The notes below the pieces were generated by a model, which searched no databases, had not been told where the DNA came from, and worked only from the letters and a program-made list of their open reading frames with translations. Both the position numbers and the translations under genes were made by a program. This document shows, in pieces, positions 12,126-25,136 of a stretch of 64,000 nucleotides of DNA. Origin of the DNA: Chiridota heheva (lineage: Eukaryota > Echinodermata > Holothuroidea > Apodida > Chiridotidae). Numbering within the stretch: the first letter of the stretch is position 1; every line of letters starts with the position of its first letter. The DNA lies in assembly GCA_020152595.1 (NCBI GenBank), contig JAIGNY010002056.1, forward strand, positions 124,001 to 188,000. The letters are read 5' to 3'.

Positions 12126-12884
12126 TTGGGATATTTAGGGTAAGGTCTGTCATGACATAGTTGAAACTTTCCAATGGAATGTGGTGAATAATGAATTCAT
12201 GCCATGAAAAGAAATTCAACAATCAATTTTCTAGACTCATTGATAATTACATCAAGTAGCCTCTACTATAAAAGTAATAAGATACAAATGATTTTTGCCA
12301 TGAATGGAAAACGATGGAATGTGAATCTTAACTGAAAGAAACTCAAACAATGAATGCTTAGCCTGAATGCAACTGAAAACAATGATATGGCCTTGGGAGA
12401 ACTCAGTGAGAAAATAATCTTCAAATGTTCAGTATGCAAATGTTCAATACAGCTAAAAGTTAAAGATAAATTTTGTTGGGCCTAGGATTTCTGAGGTAGA
12501 TTATATTGGGTATAGGGATGAATAAACTCTAACTATTTTAGGCATGTTGGAATTGCAACAGGGGTGGAGGTATGCGCTCTAGAGAGTGATGATATTGTAG
12601 TTCTAGATCTGCAGATCAGTATCCAAGATATGACCCATTTCTATGTAAAATGATCTACTACGTGTCTTTTTCAAACATGCTACCATTTTTATGTACATAA
12701 CTCATATGTCTATTTTCACTTCATTTTGTAAAAATTTTACAAATATTTAAAATATTTTTGTACCAATGTATAAAGTAATTACCTTATATAGCATTGTACT
12801 AATTACTAAAGTAGATAACATATTAACATCATACTAATTAATTAAAGCATATTTCAAACTGGATAAGTTAGTTTTTGGTCCCAA

Positions 12885-13625
12885 ACATGGCAAATGTCAT
12901 TCAATGTTGATAAATGCAAAGTTATTAATTTTGTTTAGAACAATTTGGCTTTTGATACTGCATGAATGGTTTAGATCTTGGTTGTGTTGATCAAGAAAGG
13001 GATCTAGTTGTTGTCATTACTAGCAATCTGAAGCCTTCTAAACAGTGTGCTTTAGCAGCTGCAAGGGCAAATAGGATGCTTGATTTGATTTGAAGAAATA
13101 TTTGTTTTCTTGTTAGAGAGGTTGTTCTTAATTTGTATAAGCAGTTAGTCAGGCCTCACCTTTAGTATGCTATTCAGACTTGGAGTCCCGTTTACGAAAA
13201 AGATGAGCTCATTTTGGAGCAGCTTCAGTGAAAAGCCACTAGACTTATTCCCGAAGTAAGGAATTTCTAGATTGCGAATTCTTGGTTTGACCACGCTTTA
13301 TTTAGTTGAGAAGAGTATGTGGCGATATGATTCCGGTTTTGAAGTTTCTATCTGGTAGTGATGCTCTAACTTCCTGTTATTTCTTGGATGTTTCAGTTAA
13401 TCCTCATGTGACACATGGTAACAGTTTGAAGTTGTCTAAGGAGTTCTCATGGATAGATATTCGGCTTTTTAACTTTTCTCAAAGACTTGTTAATAAGTGG
13501 AATGGGTTGCCTGAGTGGGTAGTTAGCTCCAATTCTGTTCACAATTTTAAAGTCAACATTGATAAGTTTTTTACTAATTCTGGGCGCTTTGATTTTTTTT
13601 TTGTTTTGTGGTGGTGTTAGTTTGG
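12885..13625 (+). pseudogene. CR1/Jockey-type LINE, reverse transcriptase C-terminal remnant
   Basis: Translation across frames gives the thumb/connection and C-terminal part of a CR1-like non-LTR reverse transcriptase: NVDKCKV, DLGVV-like 'ERDLVVVITSNLKPS', YKQLVRPHL, WSPVYEKDELILEQLQ, then IRLFNFSQRLVNKWNGLPEWVV. The last 104 codons (13306-13620) are open; upstream there are in-frame stops and shifts. The usual endonuclease and catalytic YADD core are missing, so it is a dead 5'-truncated copy. It lies in the 16-kb intron before PKD1. Confidence 0.85.
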
Positions 13626-13889
13626 GTTTTTTTATTAGGTGACTAACCTTTCTTAGGCTGTAATCTTGTTATGTTATGTTAAACTTCTTCACTCATTTTA
13701 TTAAAAAGTGTGAAAGAATTTTTTTTTTTTTTAAGAGTTAATTTTCTTTACTCTACCATATAAAGTATTTGAATGTATATCCAATATCAGGTATGAAGTA
13801 TTTGAATGTGTATCTAATATCATATATTGCAGTTTGAGTTTTTGAAAGCAAAGTTTACATGAAGAATAGCACGATGTAGCAAAAGGCTA

Positions 13890-16800
13890 CTTTGTTTGTG
13901 GTTTGTCTTTGATGGTTTGTCTTTGATGGTTTGTCTTTGATAGTTTGTCTAATGGTTTGTGTAATGGTTTGTCTGATGGTTTGTCTGATGGTTTGTCTGA
14001 TGGTTTGTCTTTGATGGTTTGTCCGATGGTTTGTCTAATGGTTTGTCTGATGGTTTGTCTGATGGTTTGTCTAATGGTTTGTCTCATGGTTTGTCTCATG
14101 GTTTGTCTCATGGTTTGTCTTTGATGGTTTGTCTGATGGTTTGTCTGATGGTTTGTCTGATGGTTTGTCTTTGATGGTTTGTCTGATGGTTTGTCTAATG
14201 GTTTGTCTAATGGTTGGTCTGATGGTTTGTCTAATGGTTTGTCTAATGGTTTGTCTGATGGTTTGTCTGATGGTTTGTCTGATGGTTTGTCTAATGGTTT
14301 GTCTAATGGTTTGTCTAATGGTTTGTCTGATGGTTTGTCTAATGGTTTGTCTAATGGTTTGTCTGATGGTTTGTCTTTGATGGTTTGTCTGATGGTTTGT
14401 CTAATGGTTTGTCTAATGGTTGGTCTGATGGTTTGTCTAATGGTTTGTCTAATGGTTTGTCTGATGGTTTGTCTGATGGTTTGTCTAATGGTTTGTCTAA
14501 TGGTTTGTCTAATGGTTTGTCTAATGGTTTGTCTGATGGTTTGTCTGATGGTTTGTGTAATGGTTTGTCTGATGGTTTGTCTGATGGTTTGTCTTTGATG
14601 GTTTGTCCGATGGTTTGTCTAATGGTTTGTCTGATGGTTTGTCTGATGGTTTGTCTAATGGTTTCTCTGATGGTTTGTCTGATGGTTTGTCTAATGGTTT
14701 GTCTGATGGTTTGTCTGATGGTTTGTCTGATGGTTTGTCTGATGGTTTGTCTAATGGTTTGTCTGATGGTTTGTCTGATGGTTTGTCTGATGGTTTGTCT
14801 TTGATGGTTTGTCTGATGGTTTGTCTTTGATGGTTTTTCTTTAATGGTTTGTCTGATGGTTTGTCTGATGGTTTGTCTGATGGTTTGTCTAATGGTTTGT
14901 CTGATGGTTTGTCTAATGGTTTGTCTGATGGTTTGTCTGATGGTTTGTCTGATGGTTTGTCTGATGGTTTGTCTGATGGTTTGTCTGATGGTTTGTCTAA
15001 TGGTTTGTCTGATGGTTTGTCCGATGGTTTGTCTGATGGTTTGTCTAATGGTTTGTCTGATGGTTTGTCTGATGGTTTGTCTGATGGTTTGTCTGTTGGT
15101 TTGTCTAATGGTTTGTCTGATGGTTTGTCTGATGGTTTGTCTGATGGTTTGTCTTTGATAGTTTGTCTAATGGTTTGTCTGATGGTTTGTCTGATGGTTT
15201 GTCTTTGATGGTTTGTCTTTAATGGTTTGTCTTAATAGTTTGCCCAATGGTTTGTCTGATGGTTTGTCTAATGGTTTGTCTAATGGTTTGTCTTTGATAA
15301 ATTGTCTAATGGTTTGTCTGATGGTTTGTCTAATGGTTTGTCTAATGGTTTGTCCGATGGTTTGTCTAATGGTTTGTCTGATGGTTTGTCTGATGGTTTG
15401 TCTTTGATGGTTTGTCAAATGGTTTGTCTAATGGTTTGTCTTTGATGGTTTGTCTTTGATGGTTTGTCTAATGGTTTGTCTAATGGTTTGTCTGATGGTT
15501 TGTCTGATGGTTTGTCTGATGGTTTGTCTGATAGTTTGTCTGATGGTTTGTCTTTGATGGTTTCTCTAATGGTTTGTCTGATGGTTTGTCTGATGGTTTG
15601 TCTGATGGTTTGTCTAATGGTTTGTCTGATGGTTTGTCTAATGGTTTGTCTAATGGTTTTTGTGATGGTTTGTCTTTGATGGTTGTCTGACTGTTTGTCT
15701 GATGGTTTGTCTGATGGTTTGTCTGATGGTGTGTCTGATGGTTTGTCTGATGGTTAGTCTTTAATGGTTTGTCTGATGGTTTGTCTGATGGTTTGTCTAA
15801 TGGTTTGTCTGATGGTTTGTCTGATGGTTTGTCTGATGGTTTGTCTGATGGTTTGTCTAATGGTTTGTCTAATGGTTTGTCTTTGATGGTTAGTCTTTAA
15901 TGGTGTGTCTGATGGTTTGTCTGATGGTTTGTCTGATGGTTTGTCTGATGGTTTGTCTGATGGTTTGTCTGATGGTTTGTCTAATGGTTTGTCTGATGGT
16001 TTGTCTGATGGTTTGTCTAATGGTTTGTCTTTGATGGTTTGTCTTTGATGGTTTGTCTAATGGTTTGTCTGATGGTTTGTCTGTTGGTTTGTCTAATGGT
16101 TTGTCTAATGGTTTGTCTGATGGTTTGTCTAATGGTTTGTCTGATGGTTTGTCTGATGGTTTGTCTTTGATGGTTTGTCTGATGGTTTGTCTAATGGTTT
16201 GTCTTTGATGGTTTGTCTGATGGTTTGTCTAATGGTTTGTCTGATGGTTTGTCTCATGGTTTGTCTTTGATGGTTTGTCTCATGGTTTGTCTGATGGTTT
16301 GTCTTTGATGGTTTGTCTGATGGTTTGTCTAATGGTTTGTCTAATGGTTGGTCTGATGGTTTGTCTAATGGTTTGTCTTTGATGGTTTGTCTGATGGTTT
16401 GTCTGATGGTTTGTCTGATGGTTTGTCTAATGGTTTGTCTAATGGTTTGTCTAATGGTTTGTCTAATGGTTTGTCTGATGGTGTGTCTGATGGTTTGTCT
16501 AATGGTTTGTCTTTGATGGTTTGTCTGATGGTTTGTCTGATGGTTTGTCTTTGATGGTTTGTCTGATGGTTTGTCTAATGGTTTGTCTGATGGTTTGTCT
16601 AATGGTTTGTCTGATGGTTTGTCTGATGGTTTGTCTGATGGTTTGTCTGATGGTTTGTCTGATGGTTTGTCTAATGGTTTGTCTAATGGTTTGTCTAATG
16701 GTTTGTCTGATGGTTTGTCTTTGATTGTTTGTCTGATGGTTTGTCTAATGGTTTGTCTAATGGTTTGTCTAATGGTTTGTCTGATGGTTTGTCTAATGGT

Positions 16801-19250
16801 TTGTCTGTTGGTTTGTCTGATGGTTTGTCTTTGATTGTTTGTCTGATGGTTTGTCTAATGGTTTGTCTAATGGTTTGTCTGTTGGTTTGTCTAATGGTTT
16901 GTCTGATGGTTTGTCTAATGGTTTGTCTAATGGTTTGTCTAATGGTTTGTCTGATGGTTTGTCTAATGGTTTGTCTAATGGTTTGTCTAATGGTTTGTCT
17001 AATGGTTTGTCTAATGGTTTGTTGTTTGTCTGATGGTTTGATGGTTTGTCTAATGGTTTTTGGTTTTTGATAATGGTTTGTCTGATGGTTTGTCTAATGG
17101 TTTGTCTAATGGTTTGTTTGATGATTTGTCTTTGTTGGTTTGTCTAATGCTTTGTCTAATGCTTTGTCTGATGGTGTGTCTAATGGTTTGTCTGATGGTT
17201 TGTCTGATGGTTTGTCTGATGGTTTGTCTAATGGTTTGTTTGGTTTGTCTAATGGTTTGTCTAATGGTTTGTCTGATGGTTTGTCTAATAGTTTGTCTAA
17301 TGGTTTGTCTGATGGTTTGTCTGATGGTTTGTCTGATGGTTTGTCTGATGGTTTGTCTGATGGTTTGTCTGATGGTTTGTCTGATGGTTTGTCTGATGGT
17401 TTGTCTGATGGTTTGTCTGATGGTTTGTCTGATGGTTTGTCTGATGGTTTGTCTGATGGTTTGTCTGATGGTTTGTCTGATGGTTTGTCTGATGGTTTGT
17501 CTGATGGTTTGTCTGATGGTTTGTCTGATGGTTTGTCTAATGGTTTGTCTGATGGTTTGTCTGATGGTTTGTCTGATGGTTTGTCTGATGGTTTGTCTTT
17601 GATGGTTTGTCTGATGGTTTGTCTGATGGTTTGTCTAATAGTTTGTCTAATGGTTTTTGATGTCTAATTTTTCTTTAATGGTTTGTCTGATGGTTTGTCT
17701 GATGGTTTGTCTGATGGTTTGTCTGATGGTTTGTCTGATGGTTTGTCTGATGGTTTGTCTGATGGTTTGTCTGATGGTTTGTCTAATGGTTTGTCTGATG
17801 GTTTGTCTGATGGTTTGTCTGATGGTTTGTCTGATGGTTTGTCTAATGGTTTGTCTGATGGTTTGTCTGATGGTTTGTCTGATGGTTTGTCTGATGGTTT
17901 GTCTTTGATGGTTTGTCTGATGGTTTGTCTAATGGGTTTGTGTAATGGTTTGTCTAATGGTTTGTCCGATGGTTTGTCCGATGGTTTGTCTGATGGTTTG
18001 TCTGATGGTTTGTCTGATGGTTTGTCTGATGGTTTGTCTAATGGTTTGTCTGATGGTTTGTCTTTGATGGTTTGTCTGATGGTTTGTCTAATGGTTTGTC
18101 TGATGGTTTGTCTGATGGTTTGTCTGATGGTTTGTCTAATGGTTTGTCTTTGATGGTTTGTCTAATGGTTTGTCTAATGGTTTGTCTGATGGTTTGTCTG
18201 ATGGTTTGTCTGATGGTTTGTCTGATGGTTTGTCTTTGATGGTTTGTGTAATGGTTTGTCTGATGGTTTGTCTGATGGTTTGTCTGATGGTTTGAATGAT
18301 GGTTTGTCTTTGATGGTTTGTCTGATGGTTTGTCTGATGATTTGTCTAATGGTTTGTCTAATGGTTTGTCTTTGATGGTTTGTCTGATGGTTTGTCTAAT
18401 GGTTTGTCTGATGGTTTGTCTGATGATTTGTCTGATGGTTTGTCTTTAATGGTTTGTCTGATGGGATGGTTTGTCTAATGGTTTGTCTTTGATGGTTTGT
18501 CTAATGGTTTGTCTAATGGTTTGTCTTTGATGGTTTGTCTGATGGTTTGTCTAATGGTTTGTCTGATGGTTTGTCTGATGATTTGTCTAATGGTTTGTCT
18601 GATGGTTTGTCTTTGATGGTTTGTCTAATGGTTTGTCTGATGGTTTGTCTAATGGTTTGTCTAATGGTTTGTCTGATGGTTTGTCTAATGGTTTGTCTGA
18701 TGGTCTGTCTTTGATGGTTTGTCTGATGGTTTGTCTAATGGTTTGTCTGATGGTTTGTCTGATGATTTGTCTAATGGTTTGTCTTTGATGGTTTGTCTGA
18801 TGGTTTGTCTAATGGTTTGTCTAATGGTTTGTTTAATGGTTTGTCTAATGGTTTGTCTGATGGTTTGTCTAATGGTTTGTCTTTAATGGTTTGTCTAATG
18901 GTTTGTCTGATGGTTTGTCTTTGATGGTTTGTCTGATGGTTTGTCTGATGGTTTGTCTGATGGTTTGTCTGATGGTTTGTCTAATGGTTTGTCTAATGGT
19001 TTGTCTGATGGTTTGTCTAATGGTTTGTCTGATGGTTTGTCTTTGATGGTTTGTCTGATGGTTTGTCTTTAATGGTTTGTCTGATGGTTTGTCTGATGGT
19101 TTGTCTGATGGTTTGTCTAATGGTTTGTCTAATGGTTTGTCTGATGGTTTGTCTTTGATGGTTTGTCTGATGGTTTGTCTGATGATTTGTTAAAGGTTTG
19201 TCTGATGGTTTGTCAATGGTTTGTTAGCCAGGAGTTTACCCTAATGGTTT
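13890..19250 (+). repeat. 5.3-kb minisatellite, 12-bp unit tggtttgtctga/tggtttgtctaa
   Basis: More than 400 units occur in tandem. The main 12-mers are 'tggtttgtctga' and 'tggtttgtctaa'. A 14-mer 'tggtttgtctttga' is scattered through the array, often closing blocks. Rarer variants have catg, ccga, gttgg or a deletion. Because 12 is divisible by 3, two + frames and the minus frames stay open for long stretches (MVCL or SDGL repeats). The 14-mer breaks the frame, which argues against selection for coding. It is the largest single feature of the KIAA0319L intron 10648-27030. Confidence 0.97.
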
Positions 19251-19480
19251 GCAACCACTGGCAAATTAAAATGGCATAGTTAAACAATGGTTTTCAATGG
19301 TTTGTCGATGGTCTCAAAATGATCAAGAATTCATTCATGGAAAGTTCCAAAAATTTACTTTGAATGGTTTGTCAGACATGGTTTTAAGAAATATTTACTG
19401 ATTAATGGTTTGTTAATGGTTTGTCGTCCTAAAACCGTATAAACAAAATAGCATTTTTATTGAATGGTTTGTCTGATGCG
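19251..19480 (+). repeat. Decayed edge of the 12-bp minisatellite
   Basis: Isolated 'aatggtttgtc' units (near 19293, 19363, 19405 and 19461) lie in otherwise unique DNA, in contrast with the sharp left edge near 13895. It looks like an older fringe of the array. Confidence 0.7.
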
Positions 19481-20400
19481 GAAATATTTTTCTTCCAACA
19501 ATACTGCTTGTCCACTGCATATAAAATGACTAATTGCATATACGTGTAAGTTTGTATATTCATATCGCGCAGGTGTACACAATTAAATGGGAGGGTACAA
19601 AACTTTTCAAGGGCACTCACACAATGGTCTATTCACGATGAGCGAAACTATTCGAAATTGAGTTGTGTGCAAGATTGATTTACAAATGGAATATCTTATC
19701 AATTGTGCAAATTAATCAATATAGCACATACATGTATTTAATCACTAGAAACATGGAGTACTGCACAGTGTGTACCACAGATACTGTGGCAGAGAAAAAA
19801 ACTCACCTACTAACATCTGCAAGTATTGTTGATTTGTTTAAAAAAATTAAACATACATTTTACTAAAAAGAGGGGAACATTTGCCGACCTATTTACGCAC
19901 TTGACATGCCTAGAGGTGAGAACGCACGGCGGTGAGAACGGTCGGTAGAGATGCGTACACGCAAATGCAAACACATTTTACGAAAAATTTGGCTGCCATC
20001 CAAAAATGTGTCAATTACTTGCGAATAATGCTCTTGCATTTTGCTTTGTGCTCGCGATCATAGTTGGAAGCATGCGTACATGTATGTTGTTTTGGTTGAA
20101 TGCAGATCATTTTTTTAACAAACTTTTTTTTTTTTTTAAGAGATATTTTTTCTTCTGAATGGCCTTTCATAAATTTTCTTCAATGAATTAATAAAGAAGG
20201 AATCAGTTTGTATGGTTTGAGTTTTAGACGAAAGTAAATTAGTTTTCATATTGTGTTGAGTTGCATTACATTATTGGTGCAACGTTTTTGGACTAAGTGT
20301 TTTAGCTCATTGACATTTGCTTCAGTGTGTTTTTTCAATACACATACCCTAATCCAGAGGATTAGGTCACTACTTGATTTGAGCATGACGATTCACGTGC
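19481..20400. other. Intronic stretch without recognised features
   Basis: No exon, RNA gene or repeat family is recognised. There is a poly-T/A run near 20112-20150. Short open frames at 19429-19866 have no splice support. Confidence 0.5.
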
Positions 20401-20404
20401 TATG

Positions 20405-20965
20405 GTCACAGTAAGTTCATCTTATAGAAAGAGGAATTTAAAAGAAACAAAATGTTGAACAAACTTAGTTCAATATCTTATTCAGTTAATGAAATATTAA
20501 AACTTAAAGCTCTGTCTATTTTCTGTGTAGAAGTGACTGGTGTAGTAAGTCTACTATGAAAGCTTGGCACCTCATCCTCACATTCTGAACAATTGTTAGT
20601 GTATATTAAATCAAATTGATTGAACTTTTTCACTATCTGAATAATTTTTCCTCAAACTTTCTTTTGGTGCTAAATAATAATTATCCTTACTAGATTCTGT
20701 TTCACTACTTTCTGACATATCCAGTGGTTTTTAAGACACAAAATCACAGGTCAAAATATGATATAATACATATTAGACTTTGAGAAATCTGAGGTTATGA
20801 CATCACAACTAGTCTGATTTCAGTCGTTTCTATACAAATGATACTAAACTTCAATCTCCTTAAATGGAATAAGATTTTTAAATGCTTTCTACACCATTTT
20901 GTTTCTTTTGAAGTCCTTTTTCATATAAGATGGACTTGCGTGATCACTGAACTAATCCTTTAACT
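20405..20965. mobile_element. MITE-A copy
   Basis: It has both arms plus the middle landmarks 'tggtgtagtaagtctactat', 'cctcatcctcacattct' and 'gacatcacaactagtctgat', ending with 'tgatcactgaactaatcctt'. Here the left half carries the 'gtctacta' type arm and the right half the 'actagtctgat' type. It is complete but diverged. Confidence 0.75.
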
Positions 20966-21084
20966 AAATGAGTTTATTGAAAATTCAAGTTGTCAAAGAA
21001 AGTCATGTAAGAAGTTTGTTCTAGCATCCCATTGTTGCAAATCTTAATACGCTTTTACTAATTCTAAATGCGTAATTGTAGACA

Positions 21085-21262
21085 TGGGCAGGATTTGCCG
21101 ACTGAAAGTGAGGGGGGACGAAGTCAAAAGTGGGGAAGGGGGTAAAATCATGCTACGGTGCAAAAAATCACCATACAAAAGATACACATAGAGACAAAAA
21201 TGGGGGCATGCCCTCTTTTCCTCCCCCCCCCCTCTCTCTCTCAAATCCTGCCTATAATTGTA
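21085..21262. repeat. Interspersed G/C-rich repeat R3
   Basis: The landmarks 'gggcaggatttgcc', an 'aatcatgctacggtgcaaa' stretch, and 'atgcccdct...tcaaatcctgcctat' recur at 43680-43870. The two copies share about 180 bp of collinear but diverged sequence. Non-coding; family not recognised. Confidence 0.6.
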
Positions 21263-21347
21263 GATATTCTAAGCTTTATGAATTATTTTGCGATATTGAA
21301 GCACTGATATTACAAATTTAAAATCCAATTGCCTATACAAGCTCTTT

Positions 21348-21516
21348 ATACAGTGGCGGCGCTACGGATCGCTCCCCACCTTACCCCCTCCCCCTTCTTG
21401 CTCCCTTTAGAAAATTGTGTAAAGTGACATATTTTGTCCAATTTAGTAGGATTTTGCCCCTCCCCCATGAGACAAATTTTCCCCTCGCTTGCCCTCCTAT
21501 CTTGTGCCGCCACTGT
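21348..21516. mobile_element. Small MITE with 'acagtggcggcgc' inverted ends
   Basis: The left end reads 'cagtggcggcgctacgg' and the right end 'cttgtgccgccactgt', an inverted repeat of about 14 bp. The 170-bp body is pyrimidine-rich. CAGTGGCGGC-type ends are common in invertebrate DNA transposons. No frame is present. Confidence 0.65.
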
Positions 21517-21554
21517 CTTTATCTCCTGATTGTTGAGTTTTGTTTGCATCAAAT

Positions 21555-22060
21555 TAACCTGTCTGAGTTAAATGATTGACAGCTTTTTCAACCAATCACC
21601 ACATGAATTTGCCTAGCATCAAAATCTGCATAACTAAGTGGGGCAAACATCCTACCTGATACTGGTACAGTACAGCTAGGCAGCGGCACACGCTCATGCA
21701 GTCAATGCAATTTACTGTACAAAACTAATTTCTGCACAGACAGATTGAGTGATGGTAACATGGTGAACAAAAATTGCTCTTACAGGCCCGTTGCGAGCTT
21801 TGTAAATCTGATTGTTGTTACCCAGAACAGTTAGCAAACTGAATTTTGTTTATCCTATTTGCTAAAAACTCTAAAATCCAGAGAAGTCACATAAATGGAC
21901 CAAAGCTTGCAGCAGGCATCGCAAACATCTAAATGTCAATGCATGGTAATGCACGATTGCGGATTTGAGGATTGTTTCTCCCCACTGAGTAACTCTGTTG
22001 CTATGGTGGGTGTGGCTTATTTTGTAATTCAAGAGAGTTAATTTAAGTTTCCTTTGAAAG
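21555..22060 (+). repeat. Interspersed repeat R2
   Basis: This is the reverse-complement partner of 2600-3145, with shared segments 'aatgattgacagctttt', 'actggtacagtacagcta' and 'tgctatggtgggtgtggctt'. The boundaries are approximate. Confidence 0.7.
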
Positions 22061-22184
22061 CAGTTTGCAAATTTGTTTTATGTGAATTATATGTGGGTAC
22101 TGTATATGGAATCATGAAGCAGGGGGCCCTTTTCCTCCTCCCACCTAAGCCGAAAAATTAGATTAATGCTTTGAAGCAAAAGAT

Positions 22185-22530
22185 GCAAAAATTTACTCTA
22201 CCACGCGGTGATATTATTGCCATTTTGGTGCCCTATCTTCAACCCTGCCCCAAGCGTGTTTAAAAAAAGTGCTGGTAGAGTAAATGTTATTCAACCCGCA
22301 ACAAGTGTGCCAACTTAAAAATATATTTAACATGGTCCCGGTGGGTGGCCCACTGGGTCACTGAAGCGGACGAGCCTGACTCTTCTGCTCGGAAGATGGA
22401 GGTCCCTTTAATAATCAGCCTGTGCCTAACCCTTACTCTACCACGTGGTGATATTATCGCTGTTTTGGGTACCCTGTCTTTGACCCCGCCTCCCAAGTGC
22501 ATTTTGTAAAGTGCTAATAGAGTAAGGGTT
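22185..22530 (+). mobile_element. Element with two ~110-bp direct ends (family E4)
   Basis: A segment 'ctctaccacgcggtgatatt...gtgctggtagagtaa' is repeated as 'actctaccacgtggtgatat...gtgctaatagagtaagggtt'. The two flank a core of about 150 bp that includes 'ccggtgggtggcccactggg'. Each end is itself bounded by an inverted 'actctac/gtagagt' motif. A related copy in opposite orientation lies at 25137-25487. It resembles a small LTR-flanked (TRIM-like) or composite foldback element. Confidence 0.6.
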
Positions 22531-24045
22531 AAAGCATCTCTTGATTTGCATCAAAGTGCTGCTTTGTTTGCTTTTTATACATTTGTCATTTGGAAGTGCA
22601 ATTTTTGAGCAGGTTTATTTTGCTGTAAATCGGCGTTGCATTAGTTATATGTCAGGATTCAGATTTTGAAGGCTGAAGAGAAGGATGACTCATGCACTTA
22701 GCGAAGATAAAATGAGTCCACTTTTAAGGACTAAACTTGTTAGACATACTGTAGACGTGCAAAATAGTTGAATGTGTGAGCTAATCATTCTGGAAAAGAA
22801 ATATCAGTAGTCTTGTTGTCATAGCAACAGTAGAACCCTTTAAAGGGAAAAGACAGATATACACTTTACAATGTATTCAGGAAATTTTTAAACATGTTTT
22901 CTTATCTTCTAAATCACCATGTCTGCATAATGCAGTGCCTAAACATAAGCTGTTCATTTTTCAGTTAATGGAATTAATTTGTGTTTTCTCGTGATGGAGT
23001 GTTTTGTTCGTTTTCAGTGAATTTCTTTGTTTGGCCTTTTCAAGGGTCGTTTGACATGATTTATACGTTGTTGATTAATGTGCATTCACTTTTTGTATGT
23101 TTCTAAACTTAATTGCCCAATAAGTATACATCGTTTGTTTACATTTTAAGTTGCATGTTTGTCCAGCTATTATGAATACTTTAAAGATACATACATGTAT
23201 GGGAGCTTAAACTTTTTGATTTTATTAGGTATTTTAATCACTGAGGCCTATCGTACCGTACGTGTATGTACAGTAAAATTTAGTGTGCGTGAAGTGTATG
23301 GCATTTGAATTTGTCTGTGTTGTGTTGGAAAACATAACAAGTTGTGTGTCGTATTTTTGGTGTTTGGTTGGGTTGGCGGCAACGGGTTGGCCTCCATCAA
23401 ACGACTGGGCCGATGTTTGTTTTATATTTGGCAGTATTTTGTCTGGCTTTTGAACTTGTTATAGTAATATTCCTGTCATGTTTTAGAATACTTTTCATGT
23501 TGAGTGCTGTAATGTAAGGTACACTTTAAAAGCAGTGTTTCTTCAAAGTTTGCATTTACAAGTGAATATTATATGTGAAGGTATGATGTGAAATACATAA
23601 AAAGAATTTGTCTAGATTTCAGTTTGGGATTTTGAACAACATTTTTGAGCCATATAGTGATTTTTTATTTTTTTTGGAGGTGGTGGGGGGTTCCATACCA
23701 CCTATTCAGCATTTTTTTTTTTTTTTTTTTTTTTTTTTTGGGGAGGGTGGTACCATCCATATTGCCTATTTAGCATTTTTTTTTGGGGGTTACCATACTG
23801 CCTATTCAGCATTCTGCTATATAATACATTCTCATCATTTTTCAATGTGTGAATCTTATGAAAGGATCCTGGAAAATTGACGTCAGATTTTGAGTTGTCT
23901 TTTTGTGCGTGTATTGGAAATTCTTAAAATTTGATCAGGGATGACTTTAGATAAAAGATACAAAACTTGAATCAAAATTTAAAGATTTTTGTTTTCAGAA
24001 TTGAATGCTGTATGTGTTATTTAGATCATATATTTTTCTTAAAGG
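22531..24045. other. Intronic stretch; poly-T/G-rich triplet repeat at 23660-23815
   Basis: No exon is visible. Near 23660-23815 a ~55-bp unit ending in 'ccta(t/c)t(c/t)agcatttttt' occurs three times with long T runs between. The 23608-23880 open frame is produced by these T runs (poly-Phe) and is not credible as a gene. Confidence 0.55.
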
Positions 24046-24049
24046 AGCT

Positions 24050-24370
24050 AAATGTAAAATTATTCTCATAAGAAGCTTGTAAACATGATATTTTAAGAAT
24101 CGTGTGGTGGATATGTGTAATACTTGGTATACGGATGTGGTGTAGTCTTTAGATGATCCCTAATGTTTTTGGTGCTGATGTCATAAATATTAATTAGTAG
24201 GCAGGGCTCAATGTAAAATTCTGTTAACAAGCTTTTAAACATGTAATCTCAGGATCATTAAGGTGGATTTTTACCATGGGTGTGTTGTGGTCTGCAGAAG
24301 ATCCCTTGTTTTTGGTGCTGATGTCATACATGTTAATGAGAAGGCGGCACTAACTGTGAAATTCTGTTTA
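24050..24370 (+). repeat. Fragment of the 290-bp-module element
   Basis: It has the same landmarks as 1-410 and 8334-9645: 'gcttgtaaacatgat', 'tgatgtcataaatattaatt' and 'agtaggcagggc'. About one and a half modules are present. 24371-25130 on the right holds no feature that I recognise. Confidence 0.65.
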
Positions 24371-25136
24371 TGCTCATATTTCCACAAACCCATATCAGAT
24401 CAAATCAAACTTGTTATGATGCTGCAGATAAAAGCAAGGATGATTCAGGATCCAATAGAATGTGGAGTTGTTGACTTCCATCATTATTCATGTCAAGGGA
24501 GCCAAAACAATTGTGTATTGGTTGTTGTGATTGTGACTTATAGCTTAAGGCAAAAACGTACCACTTAAAAGGTATATGGACAGGTAGCGATTTCGCCATT
24601 GATATGTTTCTAATATTCTAAACATTTCATATGCATCTATAACATACATCTATCAACAATTTCCACTAGTTTCAAGATATTCGCGAAAAATGCTGGACTT
24701 CCACTATTAAAAAAAGGTGTGTGATGTAAGAATAAGCACACAGCATGGCCTACAATGCATAGAATCCACAGTGTCATTGTGTCACATTGACCTAGGCTAC
24801 TTCAAAACATCAGTTTCATTGAATCAGACATCAGAATATTGCTTAATTAGTGATATGCTAACTATTTTAGAACATTTTCTTGTGGATAAAGAGGATAAAT
24901 CGACTCAAGTTCAATCCATTCTTTATAATTGGTGAATTTGTAATACGTAATGAGCAAACGTTTGGAAACCTAAAAATAAGCAGGATTTTTCACATTTTGG
25001 GATCGATTTTGTGAGAAAGTGTTTGTGGTGGGTGTTTATAAAGGGTATTTGTATAAATATGCAGAGTGGTTGCTACCTGCCCATATATCTTTAAACCAGA
25101 AACAAAATATACACAAATTACATGTTCCAGTATTAA

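Noticed and set aside
13890-18160. Long open frames encoding MVCL and SDGL repeats
   Set aside because: They follow from a 12-bp repeat without stops in those frames; 14-mers break the frames, several frames are open at once, and no start, splice or homology context exists.
23608-23880. Phe-rich 90-residue frame
   Set aside because: Produced by poly-T runs in a short triplicated unit.
24263-24568. 101-codon plus frame
   Set aside because: It begins inside the 290-bp-module repeat and shows no similarity or splice context.
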